Notes under the pieces: generated by a model | The model's database searches: none | Told to the model about the DNA's origin: nothing | What the model saw: the letters and a program-made list of their open reading frames with translations, nothing else | From: Bacteroidales bacterium | Lineage (GTDB): Bacteria > Bacteroidota > Bacteroidia > Bacteroidales > VadinHA17 | Length of the DNA stretch: 64,000 nt | Assembly: GCA_009877105.1 (NCBI GenBank) | Contig: WXFD01000019.1 | Location: 73,355 to 137,354 of the forward strand | Reading direction: 5' to 3' | Position numbers and translations under genes: made by a program | In this document: piece after piece, positions 1 through 8,444 of the stretch | Numbering within the stretch: the first letter of the stretch is position 1 | Layout of the letters: every line of letters starts with the position of its first letter

Positions 1-1021
1 TATCAATCCAGGCACCAAGCTCCCTGAGAGTGGCCACAAATTCAGGCTGGATCTTCCCGTCTGGCATCGGCCCCACGTTCAGTAAAAAATTGGAATTATA
101 TCCTGCGGCTTTGACAAGGTACCGGATAAGATCTTTTGTCGATTTATAATTCTTATCCTGCAGGTTGAAACCCCATGAACCGTTCATGGTCTCACATGTC
201 TCGAAAGGAAGATCCCCTATTTTCTGTTCGCCGGAAAATCCGGTTGTGTTATGCCCGGGAAGGTCTTTCTCGAACATCTGGAAATCTTCTCCCGGAAATG
301 GAGCCAGGTGATGATTATTGCCTATCAGGCATGCCGGCTGCAGGCTGTGGATCATTCCGTAGGTCTTGTCAAGTCTCCAGTCGGCTCCTTTCTTATCCCA
401 GATACCGTCAAACCAGATACCTCCGATTTCGCCATAGCCTGTAAGTAGTTCACGCAGCTGTGAATCCATATAATCGAGGTAACTGTACCAGTCGCCGCTC
501 TCCGGCCTGCCGGCGCTCTGACCCGTGTTGCCGCGCGGAAAGTAGTTATCCTGGTACCAGTCAAGGTGAGAATGATAGAAGAAAAGTTTTATTCCCTGCC
601 TGTTGCATTCTTCTGCCAGCATTTTAAGCACATCCTTTTTGTAGGGTGTTCTGTCAATAATATCATAATCGGAAACTTTGGAATCCCACATCGCAAAGCC
701 GTCATGATGCTTGGAGGTAATGGTTATGTATTTCATTCCTGCAGCCTTTGCCAGCGCAACCCATTCTTTCGGGTCATAACCGATGGGGTTGAAAAATGCC
801 GGCAGTTTCTGATAGGTTTGTTTGTCAATCTTCTGATTATTCATGACCCATTCACCATCACCCAGAATGCTGTAGACTCCCCAATGGATGAACATCCCGA
901 ATTTTGCATCCTGGAACCATTCACGGGCCCTGAGGTTTTCAGGCGAGGGGGTGTAGGCTTGCTGCGATTGTGCGGCCAGTGCGAACAACAGTAAAAATGG
1001 CAATAGAAATTTGCGGTACAT
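1..1021 (-). CDS. alpha-L-fucosidase, GH29 (partial, C-terminus beyond window)
   Basis: Secreted retaining exo-glycosidase that removes terminal alpha-L-fucose. About 340 residues lie in the window; the family usually has about 440-500, so the C-terminal part is missing. The start is the ATG complementary to 1019-1021, followed by a signal peptide (Lys-4 or so, a Leu/Phe-rich stretch, then AQSQQ). GH29 marks seen on reading the minus strand: GMFIHWGVYS near residue 40, SKHHDGFAMWDS near residue 100, and GGIWFDGIWD near residue 200, whose Asp is the expected nucleophile. It is the only gene here transcribed leftward out of the window. The family assignment is secure; linkage specificity cannot be read from sequence. 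Confidence 0.93.
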   Translation of the reverse strand, partial: MYRKFLLPFLLLFALAAQSQQAYTPSPENLRAREWFQDAKFGMFIHWGVYSILGDGEWVMNNQKIDKQTYQKLPAFFNPIGYDPKEWVALAKAAGMKYITITSKHHDGFAMWDSKVSDYDIIDRTPYKKDVLKMLAEECNRQGIKLFFYHSHLDWYQDNYFPRGNTGQSAGRPESGDWYSYLDYMDSQLRELLTGYGEIGGIWFDGIWDKKGADWRLDKTYGMIHSLQPACLIGNNHHLAPFPGEDFQMFEKDLPGHNTTGFSGEQKIGDLPFETCETMNGSWGFNLQDKNYKSTKDLIRYLVKAAGYNSNFLLNVGPMPDGKIQPEFVATLRELGAWID

Positions 1022-1216
1022 GTCTTGATTAATTATTTGGTTGAACATTTCTGACGGACGGTTTACGTGGTTCACCGGAAAAAAACATTTCTTAACCGCA
1101 TGACTCTCCGGGATGTTCCATTGTGAATAATCTTCCGGAGAAGGTGACCGGTTAAGGGAATCATTTTGCCGGTATGACAGGCGGAATCCAGTTCTGGTTT
1201 TTCAATAAAGATAGCC

Positions 1217-1981
1217 TTATTTTTTAATCTGATCCCTGAATTTTTCAGTCACAAGACCGGGCCATTTAAGATCCAGGTCCTCAAGGGTATTGAGTACAAC
1301 TTCGGCAACATAATAGAGTTTCTGCCAGTTGGTGTCAGAGGGAACGATATGCCATGGGCATCTGTTGCAGGTATTGATGATCCTTTCATAAACACCGAGA
1401 TATTCATCGAATTTTTCCCGGGTGTCCCAGTCCCCGTCCTTGTGTTTCCAGTGTTTTTCCTTTACCTCGATCCTCTCCATGAGCCTTTCTTTCTGTACTT
1501 CCTTTGAAACGTTCAGAAAGAACTTGAGGACCTTTGTGCCATTTGATTCAAGGAGATTCTCGAAATCATTTATCACTTCATATCTTTTTTCTATCACCTC
1601 TGACGGGATGTACTTTTCTACGGTCGGCACGAGTATGTCTTCATAATGCGATCTGATAAAGATCTGCAGTTCTCCTTTCCGTGGAACAACCTGGTGCACC
1701 CTCCACAGGAAATCATGGGCATATTCGTTCTCAGTGGGCTTCTTGAAACTGGCGATCTTAACACCCAGCGGATTGCAGTATTTCAGCAATCCCTTGGTGA
1801 TACCGTCTTTCCCCGAAGCATCAATTCCCTGTAGGACCACCAGTATGCTGAATTTATTCTGGGCATACATCTTATTCTGGAGTTTCCCGATCCTTTTCAG
1901 GATCTTTTTGGTCTTCTCCTCGGTTTCTTTCTTGTCCCATTCCTTATTTAGCGTGGGATAATCAGCGATTTTGATTTTCAT
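1217..1981 (-). CDS. ppk2: polyphosphate kinase 2 (PPK2) family protein
   Basis: Cytoplasmic kinase that transfers phosphate between polyphosphate and nucleotides, usually polyP to NDP or NMP. The 254-residue, one-domain protein has the PPK2 Walker A GIDASGKDG (residues 52-60), the lid-side KPTENEYAHDFLWRVH block (81-96) and the Walker B region RSHYEDIL (110-117). The common Asn just before RSHYED is Ile here. There is no signal peptide. It stands alone between two secreted-protein genes and is probably a housekeeping gene unrelated to the glycan genes. The subclass (I, II or III), and hence ADP/GDP versus AMP preference, cannot be settled by eye. Confidence 0.93.
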   Translation of the reverse strand: MKIKIADYPTLNKEWDKKETEEKTKKILKRIGKLQNKMYAQNKFSILVVLQGIDASGKDGITKGLLKYCNPLGVKIASFKKPTENEYAHDFLWRVHQVVPRKGELQIFIRSHYEDILVPTVEKYIPSEVIEKRYEVINDFENLLESNGTKVLKFFLNVSKEVQKERLMERIEVKEKHWKHKDGDWDTREKFDEYLGVYERIINTCNRCPWHIVPSDTNWQKLYYVAEVVLNTLEDLDLKWPGLVTEKFRDQIKK

Positions 1982-2138
1982 ATTTCACGTTTTAAATCAA
2001 TATTCTGTATATGGCAGAAACATATGCCGCAGAGAAAGTGTTTATCCCGGATCAGTGAAAACACGCCTGATCAGCCGAATATATTTTCTCTCCTGATGGT
2101 TCTGCAGGTAATAACGATCCGGATATTGCATGGGTTAA

Positions 2139-4175
2139 TCACTTTAAAACCGCGTCGAGGGCATTCAGGATGGGTTGTGCAGAAATTTTTGTCCCGACGG
2201 CCCCTGTCATCCATTGCTGCGGGGTTAATCTGCCCTGGCTGAACATCCTGTCGATCTCATCGGAAAGTTTTTTCCCTTTCAGATATTCTTCAATCTGGAA
2301 CTGGACTATCTGTCCGTATGAATAATTGGCCAGGTACAGCGGGGAGTTGATCATATGGGAATAAATTGCAAGGATGGGTGAATCCTTTGTTCCGAAAACC
2401 GGTGCAAAATATTTGTTCCATGTATCAGTGGCGATGGTCACAACAGCATCCCTGAGCTGTGACGGGGTGGCATCGGGATTTGCATACAGCCATTTCCAGG
2501 TTTTCATGTCGACCATTCCCACGCCCATGATCTCCATCAGCGACCATGCTGCGTCGAGGGTAGCCATCTTTTCTTTTTCCGGGTTATTGTCAGTCAGCCC
2601 CAGCAAAAACATGTCGCGGGCCTGGAAAATAAATGCAAGGGCTTCGGTTATTGCCGTATTCGGGACTCCTGACATCATATAATAGTCAACATCGTATAGT
2701 GAGATTGTCTGCTCCACGTTATGTCCGAATTCATGAACCGCTATATTATATCCCTTGAAATCCATTCCTTTACCCGACACCCTGGTTCTGAGGTGCGATA
2801 CTGCTCCTTTCATTGCGGCGCCCCATGCATGGCCCGAGCCGCGGGCAGGATCGACGACAATTTTATCAGCAAGGTACCGGGCCCTTTGAGGACTCCAGCC
2901 CAGTTTCTGCAGCATTCCGGGCATCCCGGCCCTGAATGCGGCAGGAGTGGGATAGAGGGCTGTGGTTTTTGCAGTAAGCTGTTCTTCAGGAAAGCCGGTC
3001 CTCGCCCTGAACCCTGAGTACCAGATATCATAGGGCTTCAGGTCGCGGCCAAGGCGTTCCCTGACGATCTTTCCCACCCTGGCAAGCAGGGGAGAACTGA
3101 GATACTTATCGAACAGTGCTTCAACTTCCTCCTGTGATATCTCCATCCCGGCGGAAAAATTCCGCAGGATGGCCGTGTTCATTTCAGGATTGTACTGGTC
3201 AATATCCTTCATAGCCCTGAAACTGGCAATAATATGAGCGTAGCGGGTATCAGGCTCGGCTTTTGCGTCGGCTGATTCCCCGTTTCTGCTTACCTTGTTC
3301 GAGTAAGGAGCCCATTCATACCCGGGATCATTGATTACAACCTGCGGAATTTCCTGCTTAATGATCCGCTCCATAACCTTGTAGATCATATCCTGCTTCT
3401 CAGGTCCCTTGTCCGCATCGGCATAATCAGCCTTGATCTCATCCCTGAGGTTCCAGTGTGAAAGCAATAACAGTCCGTCAGGAAAGATCTGCCGCCCGTC
3501 ATCCGTGCGCAGCTTATCCATACAAATATTGTAGTCTGCAATGTACATGTCGGCATTCCCTCCGGCAACAGCCAGAGCCTGCTGAAGTCCGGCCGGAACC
3601 CTTGCAACAAAATAATCGCCGAGCCTTGCCATTGCCCATTCCTCACGGGTCCATGAAGGACCAAGTTTTTCTTTCTCCTCAAGTGTGTAATACGGAAAAT
3701 TAAGAGCTATTGCAAAGGCTATCTTGTTTGAATATAAATCATCGGAGAGATGAGAACCAACCGAGTAGTTACCGAACATCCTGTCTATCTCATCGATCTC
3801 GCCCGTAGCTTCGTCCAGGTTCTTTTTAAGATCGAGGGTGATCTCATTGTAATTGCCGCTGATCGATTCGAAGTAATTACTGATCTTCCTGAAAATGACG
3901 CTGCGTTTTACAGGATCTGAGATATAATTTTCCCTGGCAAAGACGAGGAATTCATCAGGTGATCCGTCTTCAGCCCTCCATAGGGAAGCTGCGTGCCTGA
4001 GCCCTTTCTCGAGAAGAGCATCATCTGTACCGGGATTCATGGTTTTAATGCCGTCAATTGCAGATGAAATCACATTGGCGGGGATAAAGGCTGCGGAGAT
4101 GTTCGTTTCTTTGGCGGAACGGGGCGATGAACAGGCAGTAATTACCACCAGTGACAGGAATAGTAACTTTTTCAT
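2139..4175 (-). CDS. secreted zinc metallopeptidase (HExxH lipoprotein)
   Basis: 678-residue protein. I chose the ATG complementary to 4173-4175 because it starts a clean lipoprotein signal (MKKLLFLSLVVITAC); an in-frame ATG 27 bases upstream would only add a polar leader. The zinc-peptidase signature HEFGH falls at about residues 481-485, and a downstream TEALAF about 26 residues later gives a likely third ligand Glu (gluzincin pattern). Much of the rest is predicted helical, as in M3/M2-like or MA-clan peptidases. The mature protein is probably anchored in the outer or inner membrane facing the periplasm. The substrate is unknown. The next gene upstream, an ammonia-lyase, is 111 bases away on the same strand. 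Confidence 0.75.
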   Translation of the reverse strand: MKKLLFLSLVVITACSSPRSAKETNISAAFIPANVISSAIDGIKTMNPGTDDALLEKGLRHAASLWRAEDGSPDEFLVFARENYISDPVKRSVIFRKISNYFESISGNYNEITLDLKKNLDEATGEIDEIDRMFGNYSVGSHLSDDLYSNKIAFAIALNFPYYTLEEKEKLGPSWTREEWAMARLGDYFVARVPAGLQQALAVAGGNADMYIADYNICMDKLRTDDGRQIFPDGLLLLSHWNLRDEIKADYADADKGPEKQDMIYKVMERIIKQEIPQVVINDPGYEWAPYSNKVSRNGESADAKAEPDTRYAHIIASFRAMKDIDQYNPEMNTAILRNFSAGMEISQEEVEALFDKYLSSPLLARVGKIVRERLGRDLKPYDIWYSGFRARTGFPEEQLTAKTTALYPTPAAFRAGMPGMLQKLGWSPQRARYLADKIVVDPARGSGHAWGAAMKGAVSHLRTRVSGKGMDFKGYNIAVHEFGHNVEQTISLYDVDYYMMSGVPNTAITEALAFIFQARDMFLLGLTDNNPEKEKMATLDAAWSLMEIMGVGMVDMKTWKWLYANPDATPSQLRDAVVTIATDTWNKYFAPVFGTKDSPILAIYSHMINSPLYLANYSYGQIVQFQIEEYLKGKKLSDEIDRMFSQGRLTPQQWMTGAVGTKISAQPILNALDAVLK

Positions 4176-4286
4176 TAACTGAGATTTTATATGTGAATAC
4201 AATCGTGCAGGTATTTAGCGGCCTGCTGACAGGATTTGAGTATTATTTTCCAATTTGAGTCAGCTCTTACAAATATACTATGTTTT

Positions 4287-5819
4287 TCATTCCAGCGATC
4301 CGGTTACCTTCTCGACTTCATGAAGTATCTCGCACGACCTGACAAGTTGCTTCATTACGGTGTGATCGGGGTATAACGGCCGGTCGGTATCGAGGAATTC
4401 GACATATTTCCTTATTACCTCCCATGCTTTCTGAACACCATGGCCAAAGCTGTATTCCTCTTTTCTGAAATCAAGGGCCTGGGCGGCTGCCATAAATTCT
4501 ATCCCCAGTATTCCGTATGCACAATCGAGGATCTGATTGTTCTTGATTGCAGTATTCATTCCCATCGATACAAAATCCTCCTGGTCGGCAGCAGCAGGGA
4601 TCGACTGAATGGATGCAGGAACTGAGAGTATCCTTTGCTCGACTATCAGTGTGTCGGCTGTATACTGGCTCAGCATCATTCCCGAGAACATCCCTGCACC
4701 TTTCGTGAGAAAGTCAGGCAGACCCGCGCTTAAAGACTGATTGTTCATCCTGTTCATTCTTCTTTCCGACATTACGCTGACCATAGTGATGCATGCCCCT
4801 GCCATGTCCATAGGAACACAGACAGGCGATCCCTGGAAGTTTGCGCCGGAAAGCTGAAGATTCCTGTCGGGGAAAAAGACCGGATTATCGCCAACACCGT
4901 TCAGTTCTGTCTCAACCTGTGAGCGGGCATATGCAAGCATGTCGTGTGCCGAACCGATAACCTGCGGGGTTGACCTCATGGAATATGCATCCTGAACCTT
5001 TGATTTCACCCTTCCTTCCTTCAGATCGCCGCCAGAGATGCATTTGTTTATTGCCCTTGCGCTCCTGATGGCACCTTTGAATCCCCTGACCTCATGGAGA
5101 AGTGGTGTATAAGGCTTCATGTTTGCCTTCAGGGCCTCAAGCGACATCGATGCGGCTATCTCAGCCTGTTTGAGCCAGTTATTGGCATCGACGAGCCAGA
5201 TGGCACTCATTGCGGTAAGCATGTTCGATCCGTTGATGGTTGCCAGACCGTCCCTGGCCTGAAGCCCGGGTACCTTTATACCCGCCCTTTTCATGGCTTC
5301 CCCACCGTCAAGCAGTTCGCCGTTGAAGTAGGCCTTCCCCTCGCCCAGAAGGAGCAACGCAATCTGCGACATCGGTGCCAGATCGCCAGATGCTCCGACA
5401 GATCCTTTCTGGCACACGAACGGGGTAACTCCCCGGTTAAGCATTTCAATAAGAGTTTCAGTGATCTCAGGCCTGTTACCCGAATTGCCGTGTGCATGGA
5501 CATTGATCCTGCCAAGCATTGCCCCCCTGACAATTTCTTCCGGAGCCGGCTCTCCTATCCCGGCTGCATGATTGTAGACGAGGTAACGCTGGAAATCCTT
5601 GATCTGATCGTCATCAAGCACTATCTCAGAGAACTCGCCAATACCAGTGTTCACGCCATACATTATCTCATGGGCGTCTATCTTCCTTTCAAGCATTGTC
5701 CTGCATTCCCTGATACGCTTCATTGCATCAGGATGCAGCTCAACCTTTTGTCCGTGACGTGCAACATTGACCACATCGTTAACCGAAAGATCAAAACCTG
5801 TTATAACCAGTTTATCCAT
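4287..5819 (-). CDS. hutH: histidine/aromatic amino acid ammonia-lyase
   Basis: 510-residue cytoplasmic lyase that eliminates ammonia from an aromatic amino acid, giving urocanate if the substrate is histidine. The MIO cofactor precursor Ala-Ser-Gly lies in GSVGASGDLAP (ASG at 143-145). The family Tyr loop is YGVNTGIGEF (54-63), and His84 in the NHAAGIGEP block matches the conserved HAL His. The C-terminal block reads QEDFVSMG, where classical HutH usually has QEDHVSMG, so tyrosine or phenylalanine lyase activity or another family role is possible. No hutU, hutI or hutG lies beside it, which also weakens a simple histidine-degradation reading. The symbol is by family resemblance. Confidence 0.72.
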   Translation of the reverse strand: MDKLVITGFDLSVNDVVNVARHGQKVELHPDAMKRIRECRTMLERKIDAHEIMYGVNTGIGEFSEIVLDDDQIKDFQRYLVYNHAAGIGEPAPEEIVRGAMLGRINVHAHGNSGNRPEITETLIEMLNRGVTPFVCQKGSVGASGDLAPMSQIALLLLGEGKAYFNGELLDGGEAMKRAGIKVPGLQARDGLATINGSNMLTAMSAIWLVDANNWLKQAEIAASMSLEALKANMKPYTPLLHEVRGFKGAIRSARAINKCISGGDLKEGRVKSKVQDAYSMRSTPQVIGSAHDMLAYARSQVETELNGVGDNPVFFPDRNLQLSGANFQGSPVCVPMDMAGACITMVSVMSERRMNRMNNQSLSAGLPDFLTKGAGMFSGMMLSQYTADTLIVEQRILSVPASIQSIPAAADQEDFVSMGMNTAIKNNQILDCAYGILGIEFMAAAQALDFRKEEYSFGHGVQKAWEVIRKYVEFLDTDRPLYPDHTVMKQLVRSCEILHEVEKVTGSLE

Positions 5820-6181
5820 ATGTTAGAAATAATTATTTGTTAGTGAATTAATTTGCCGGTAATTGAAAAATGGCAGCCTTTATGGGGCCGGGGAGATCTG
5901 GCCGGATGACCATCTGACCCGGGAAAGATCAACAAAGTCCCGAACGGTTGATCTTAATTTTGTATTCAAGCTCCCAGCTGTAAGACATATGCCTGGCAGG
6001 TATATACCCCAAATTTATGATATTTATTCCAGACTGGCAATTATGGATCTGTTTGCAAATTAAACCCGATGATGAATTCTTACTTTCTCCCGGAAAGCTT
6101 GCAGATCATCCTGACAAAAATGATCTTTGGGATATGGTATTCATTGTTCTCATGAGTTTTAAAATTGACATATCTGGCTCC
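5820..6181. other. divergent intergenic region, ammonia-lyase / DUF1080
   Basis: 362 bases between two divergently transcribed genes, so it should hold promoters for both. On the plus strand TAATTTTG (5955-5962) fits the Bacteroidota -7 element TAnnTTTG, but no clear TTTG lies 19-21 bases before it. On the minus strand TAAATTTG (complement of 6010-6017) also fits. No hairpin, RNA gene or convincing small ORF was seen. Confidence 0.35.
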
Positions 6182-6850
6182 ATGTTGCGAGGAATTACAA
6201 TAAGAACGGTTCTGCCATGTATGATCATGGTTTTGATCCTGAATAATTGCGGGCCCGGATCAGCTCCTTCCTCAGGAAAGGATCAGATGTTTCAGTCGGA
6301 TGACAGTACCATCATGTTCAACGGCCGGACTCTTGACGGCTGGGAGATTACCAATTTCGGAACACAGGGCCCGGTATATGTCTCCGGCGGGGCCATCATT
6401 CTGGGAATGGGTGATGGTTGTACCGGGGTGACATGGAAAGGGGATTTCCCCCTGTCTGATTACGAGATCACCCTTGAGGCAAAAAAGATCGATGGCAATG
6501 ATTTCTTCTGCGGGATCACATTCCCCGTCAGCGGGATGTCATGTACACTTATTACCGGGGGATGGGGCGGCACCGTGGTCGGGATCAGCTGCATCAACGG
6601 CAAAGATGCATCGGAAAATGAGACCACCAGGCTCATGTCTTTTCAGAAAGACAGATGGTATAATATCGGACTGAAGGTGGCGGACGGTAAAATAGAGGCC
6701 AGGATTGACAGTGCTGTGGTGGCAGATTTCACGATCGGAGAAAAAAGACTGTCGGTCCGTCCCGAGGTTGAACTTTCAAAACCGTTCGGAGTTGCATCGT
6801 GGCGAACAACCGCAGCAATAAGGAATATACGTGTTCACATACTCAGATGA
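6182..6850 (+). CDS. DUF1080 (3-keto-disaccharide hydrolase-like) lipoprotein
   Basis: 222 residues from the ATG at 6182, which places a hydrophobic stretch directly before a lipobox-like LNNC. The open frame reaches further upstream, but that part lacks signal-peptide character. The mature part is a single jelly-roll of the DUF1080 family: MFNGRTLDGWEITN near residue 40, then beta-rich sequence ending in FGVASWRTTAAIRNIRV. Members of this family are now linked to cleavage of 3-keto-glycosides made by Gfo/Idh/MocA oxidoreductases, which fits the oxidoreductase gene two positions downstream. Acts in the periplasm or at the membrane surface. Catalytic activity of this protein is inference. Confidence 0.75.
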   Translation: MLRGITIRTVLPCMIMVLILNNCGPGSAPSSGKDQMFQSDDSTIMFNGRTLDGWEITNFGTQGPVYVSGGAIILGMGDGCTGVTWKGDFPLSDYEITLEAKKIDGNDFFCGITFPVSGMSCTLITGGWGGTVVGISCINGKDASENETTRLMSFQKDRWYNIGLKVADGKIEARIDSAVVADFTIGEKRLSVRPEVELSKPFGVASWRTTAAIRNIRVHILR

Positions 6851-7232
6851 GATTAACACTTTCGGGCTTCTGAAAATTCAGCGGGAAATCCCTTAGAAAC
6901 CCCAGCCCGCGGCCGCCCGCATGAACATCAGCTGCATCTGTCAAAGTATTATTTGCACGACTTGCAGGATTACCGGTATGCAAATCAATACACTTCAATC
7001 AGCCTGACAGACAGAAACGACATCTTTATTGCTGTTTTAAAGCCTTATTTGCGGAATTTTATTAATTTTAAATGCGGGGCCTATTCCGTTTGCCTTTATT
7101 GAATTAAGGATGAAACCCGCATTATTGACCAAAAGCCCGGACAGGAATGAACAGGATTGCGTTCAGTCATGTGTGATTCGCTGTCAGTGGGGCTGGCAGG
7201 CATCTGATCTTTATTGAATTAATTATATACCC
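6851..7232. other. intergenic region between the two DUF1080 genes
   Basis: 382 bases with no gene. The one notable structure is a 14-base exact direct repeat, ctttattgaattaa, at 7094-7107 and 7209-7222; the second copy is only 10 bases before the next start codon. A promoter for the downstream run may lie here, but no full TAnnTTTG element with a spaced TTTG was found. Confidence 0.3.
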
Positions 7233-8276
7233 ATGAAAACAAAACTCCTGTTATCCGCGGTATTATTACTCATACCCGCATTAAATTTATGCAAGACTGA
7301 AACCAGGGAAGTGCCTGTTACTGGAACTGACATATCCCGGTATATTGGTCAGTGGACCATAGATATTGAAGGAGGCGGTGTCGGATGGCTTGAGGTTCGC
7401 CAGGAAGATAATTATCTTGATGCGGATGTTTTGTGGATAGGAGGAAGTGTTTTGCCGGCATCATACGTATTCCTCGCAAGAAACGAGTACCTGGTTGTCC
7501 AGAGGAGCAACAATGTTGTCAGAAAAACTGACAGCAACAATAATTCTCTTAAATCACAGGTGGTTACCAGCTGGATGGAGATAAGAAACGAAGGAGATAA
7601 AATCAGCGGCATACTCCTGACACCACGTGCAAACGGGCTCAGCGTTGACACCACCGCTTTTATCGGCACCAGATTGCCCCCGGTACCGCCCGCCCACGAT
7701 CTGGCAAATGTCAGGTTTGGAGAACCAATCTCACTTTTCAACGGCAAAGACCTGACCGGATGGAAATTCATAGATGAAAAGCAGGCTAACGGATTCAGGG
7801 TCGTTGACGGAATGCTGGTAAATGATCCGGTTCAGAAGGAAGGTGCTCCACATATCAGTTATGGAAACCTGAGGACTGAAAAAGAATTTGAAGATTTCAA
7901 TCTGAAACTTGAGGTTAATGTTCCTCCGGGGAATAACAGCGGGGTGTACCTCAGGGGAATGTATGAAGTACAGGTTATTGATTCATATAAAAGAGATCCC
8001 GATTCCCATAACATGGGTGCCATTTACAGCAGGATCAGGCCGACGGTAAGCGCTGAAAAACCTGCGGGGCAGTGGCAGACAATGGATATAACTCTTTGCG
8101 ACAGACATGCGACCGTCATCCTCAACGGAATTAAGATCATCGATAACCAGCCGTTGTTTGGCCCCACGGGAGGTGCAATAAAATCCGACGTTTTTGCTCC
8201 AGGCCCTGTGTACTTGCAAGGTGACCATGGAAATGTATCCTACAGGAATATCGTCCTTACACCAATCCTGAAATAG
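7233..8276 (+). CDS. DUF1080 (3-keto-disaccharide hydrolase-like) exported protein
   Basis: 347 residues with an N-terminal signal peptide whose hydrophobic stretch ends at Cys20 (LNLC), a possible permissive lipobox. It has two parts. Residues about 30-155 form a beta-rich domain of the kind often fused before DUF1080. The C-terminal DUF1080 jelly-roll (about 165-347) contains LFNGKDLTGWKF, NNSGVYLRGMYEVQV, GQWQTMDITL and a closing YRNIVLTPI strand, all typical. NSGVYLRG is the best-conserved family motif. It precedes the Tat oxidoreductase by 168 bases and probably works with it in oxidation-based glycoside cleavage in the periplasm. Confidence 0.88.
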   Translation: MKTKLLLSAVLLLIPALNLCKTETREVPVTGTDISRYIGQWTIDIEGGGVGWLEVRQEDNYLDADVLWIGGSVLPASYVFLARNEYLVVQRSNNVVRKTDSNNNSLKSQVVTSWMEIRNEGDKISGILLTPRANGLSVDTTAFIGTRLPPVPPAHDLANVRFGEPISLFNGKDLTGWKFIDEKQANGFRVVDGMLVNDPVQKEGAPHISYGNLRTEKEFEDFNLKLEVNVPPGNNSGVYLRGMYEVQVIDSYKRDPDSHNMGAIYSRIRPTVSAEKPAGQWQTMDITLCDRHATVILNGIKIIDNQPLFGPTGGAIKSDVFAPGPVYLQGDHGNVSYRNIVLTPILK

Positions 8277-8444
8277 TTCGGGTTGGAGATAAAAATTCCA
8301 AATTCCCTTTTCTGTTTTACCGGTGGTTGTGCGGATTCTCAACAGGTTCTATAAATAAGATGTAAACCAGGAAAAAAATGACTATTTTTCAGATGCTGAT
8401 CAGTTGTGATCGTTTGTTGGAAGATCGGTAATAAATATATTGTG

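Noticed and set aside
566-994. 142-codon open frame antisense to the fucosidase
   Set aside because: The opposite strand encodes GH29 motifs through the same bases.
5094-5843. 249-codon open frame antisense to the ammonia-lyase
   Set aside because: Lies wholly over the well-supported lyase gene on the other strand; the translation has no family likeness.
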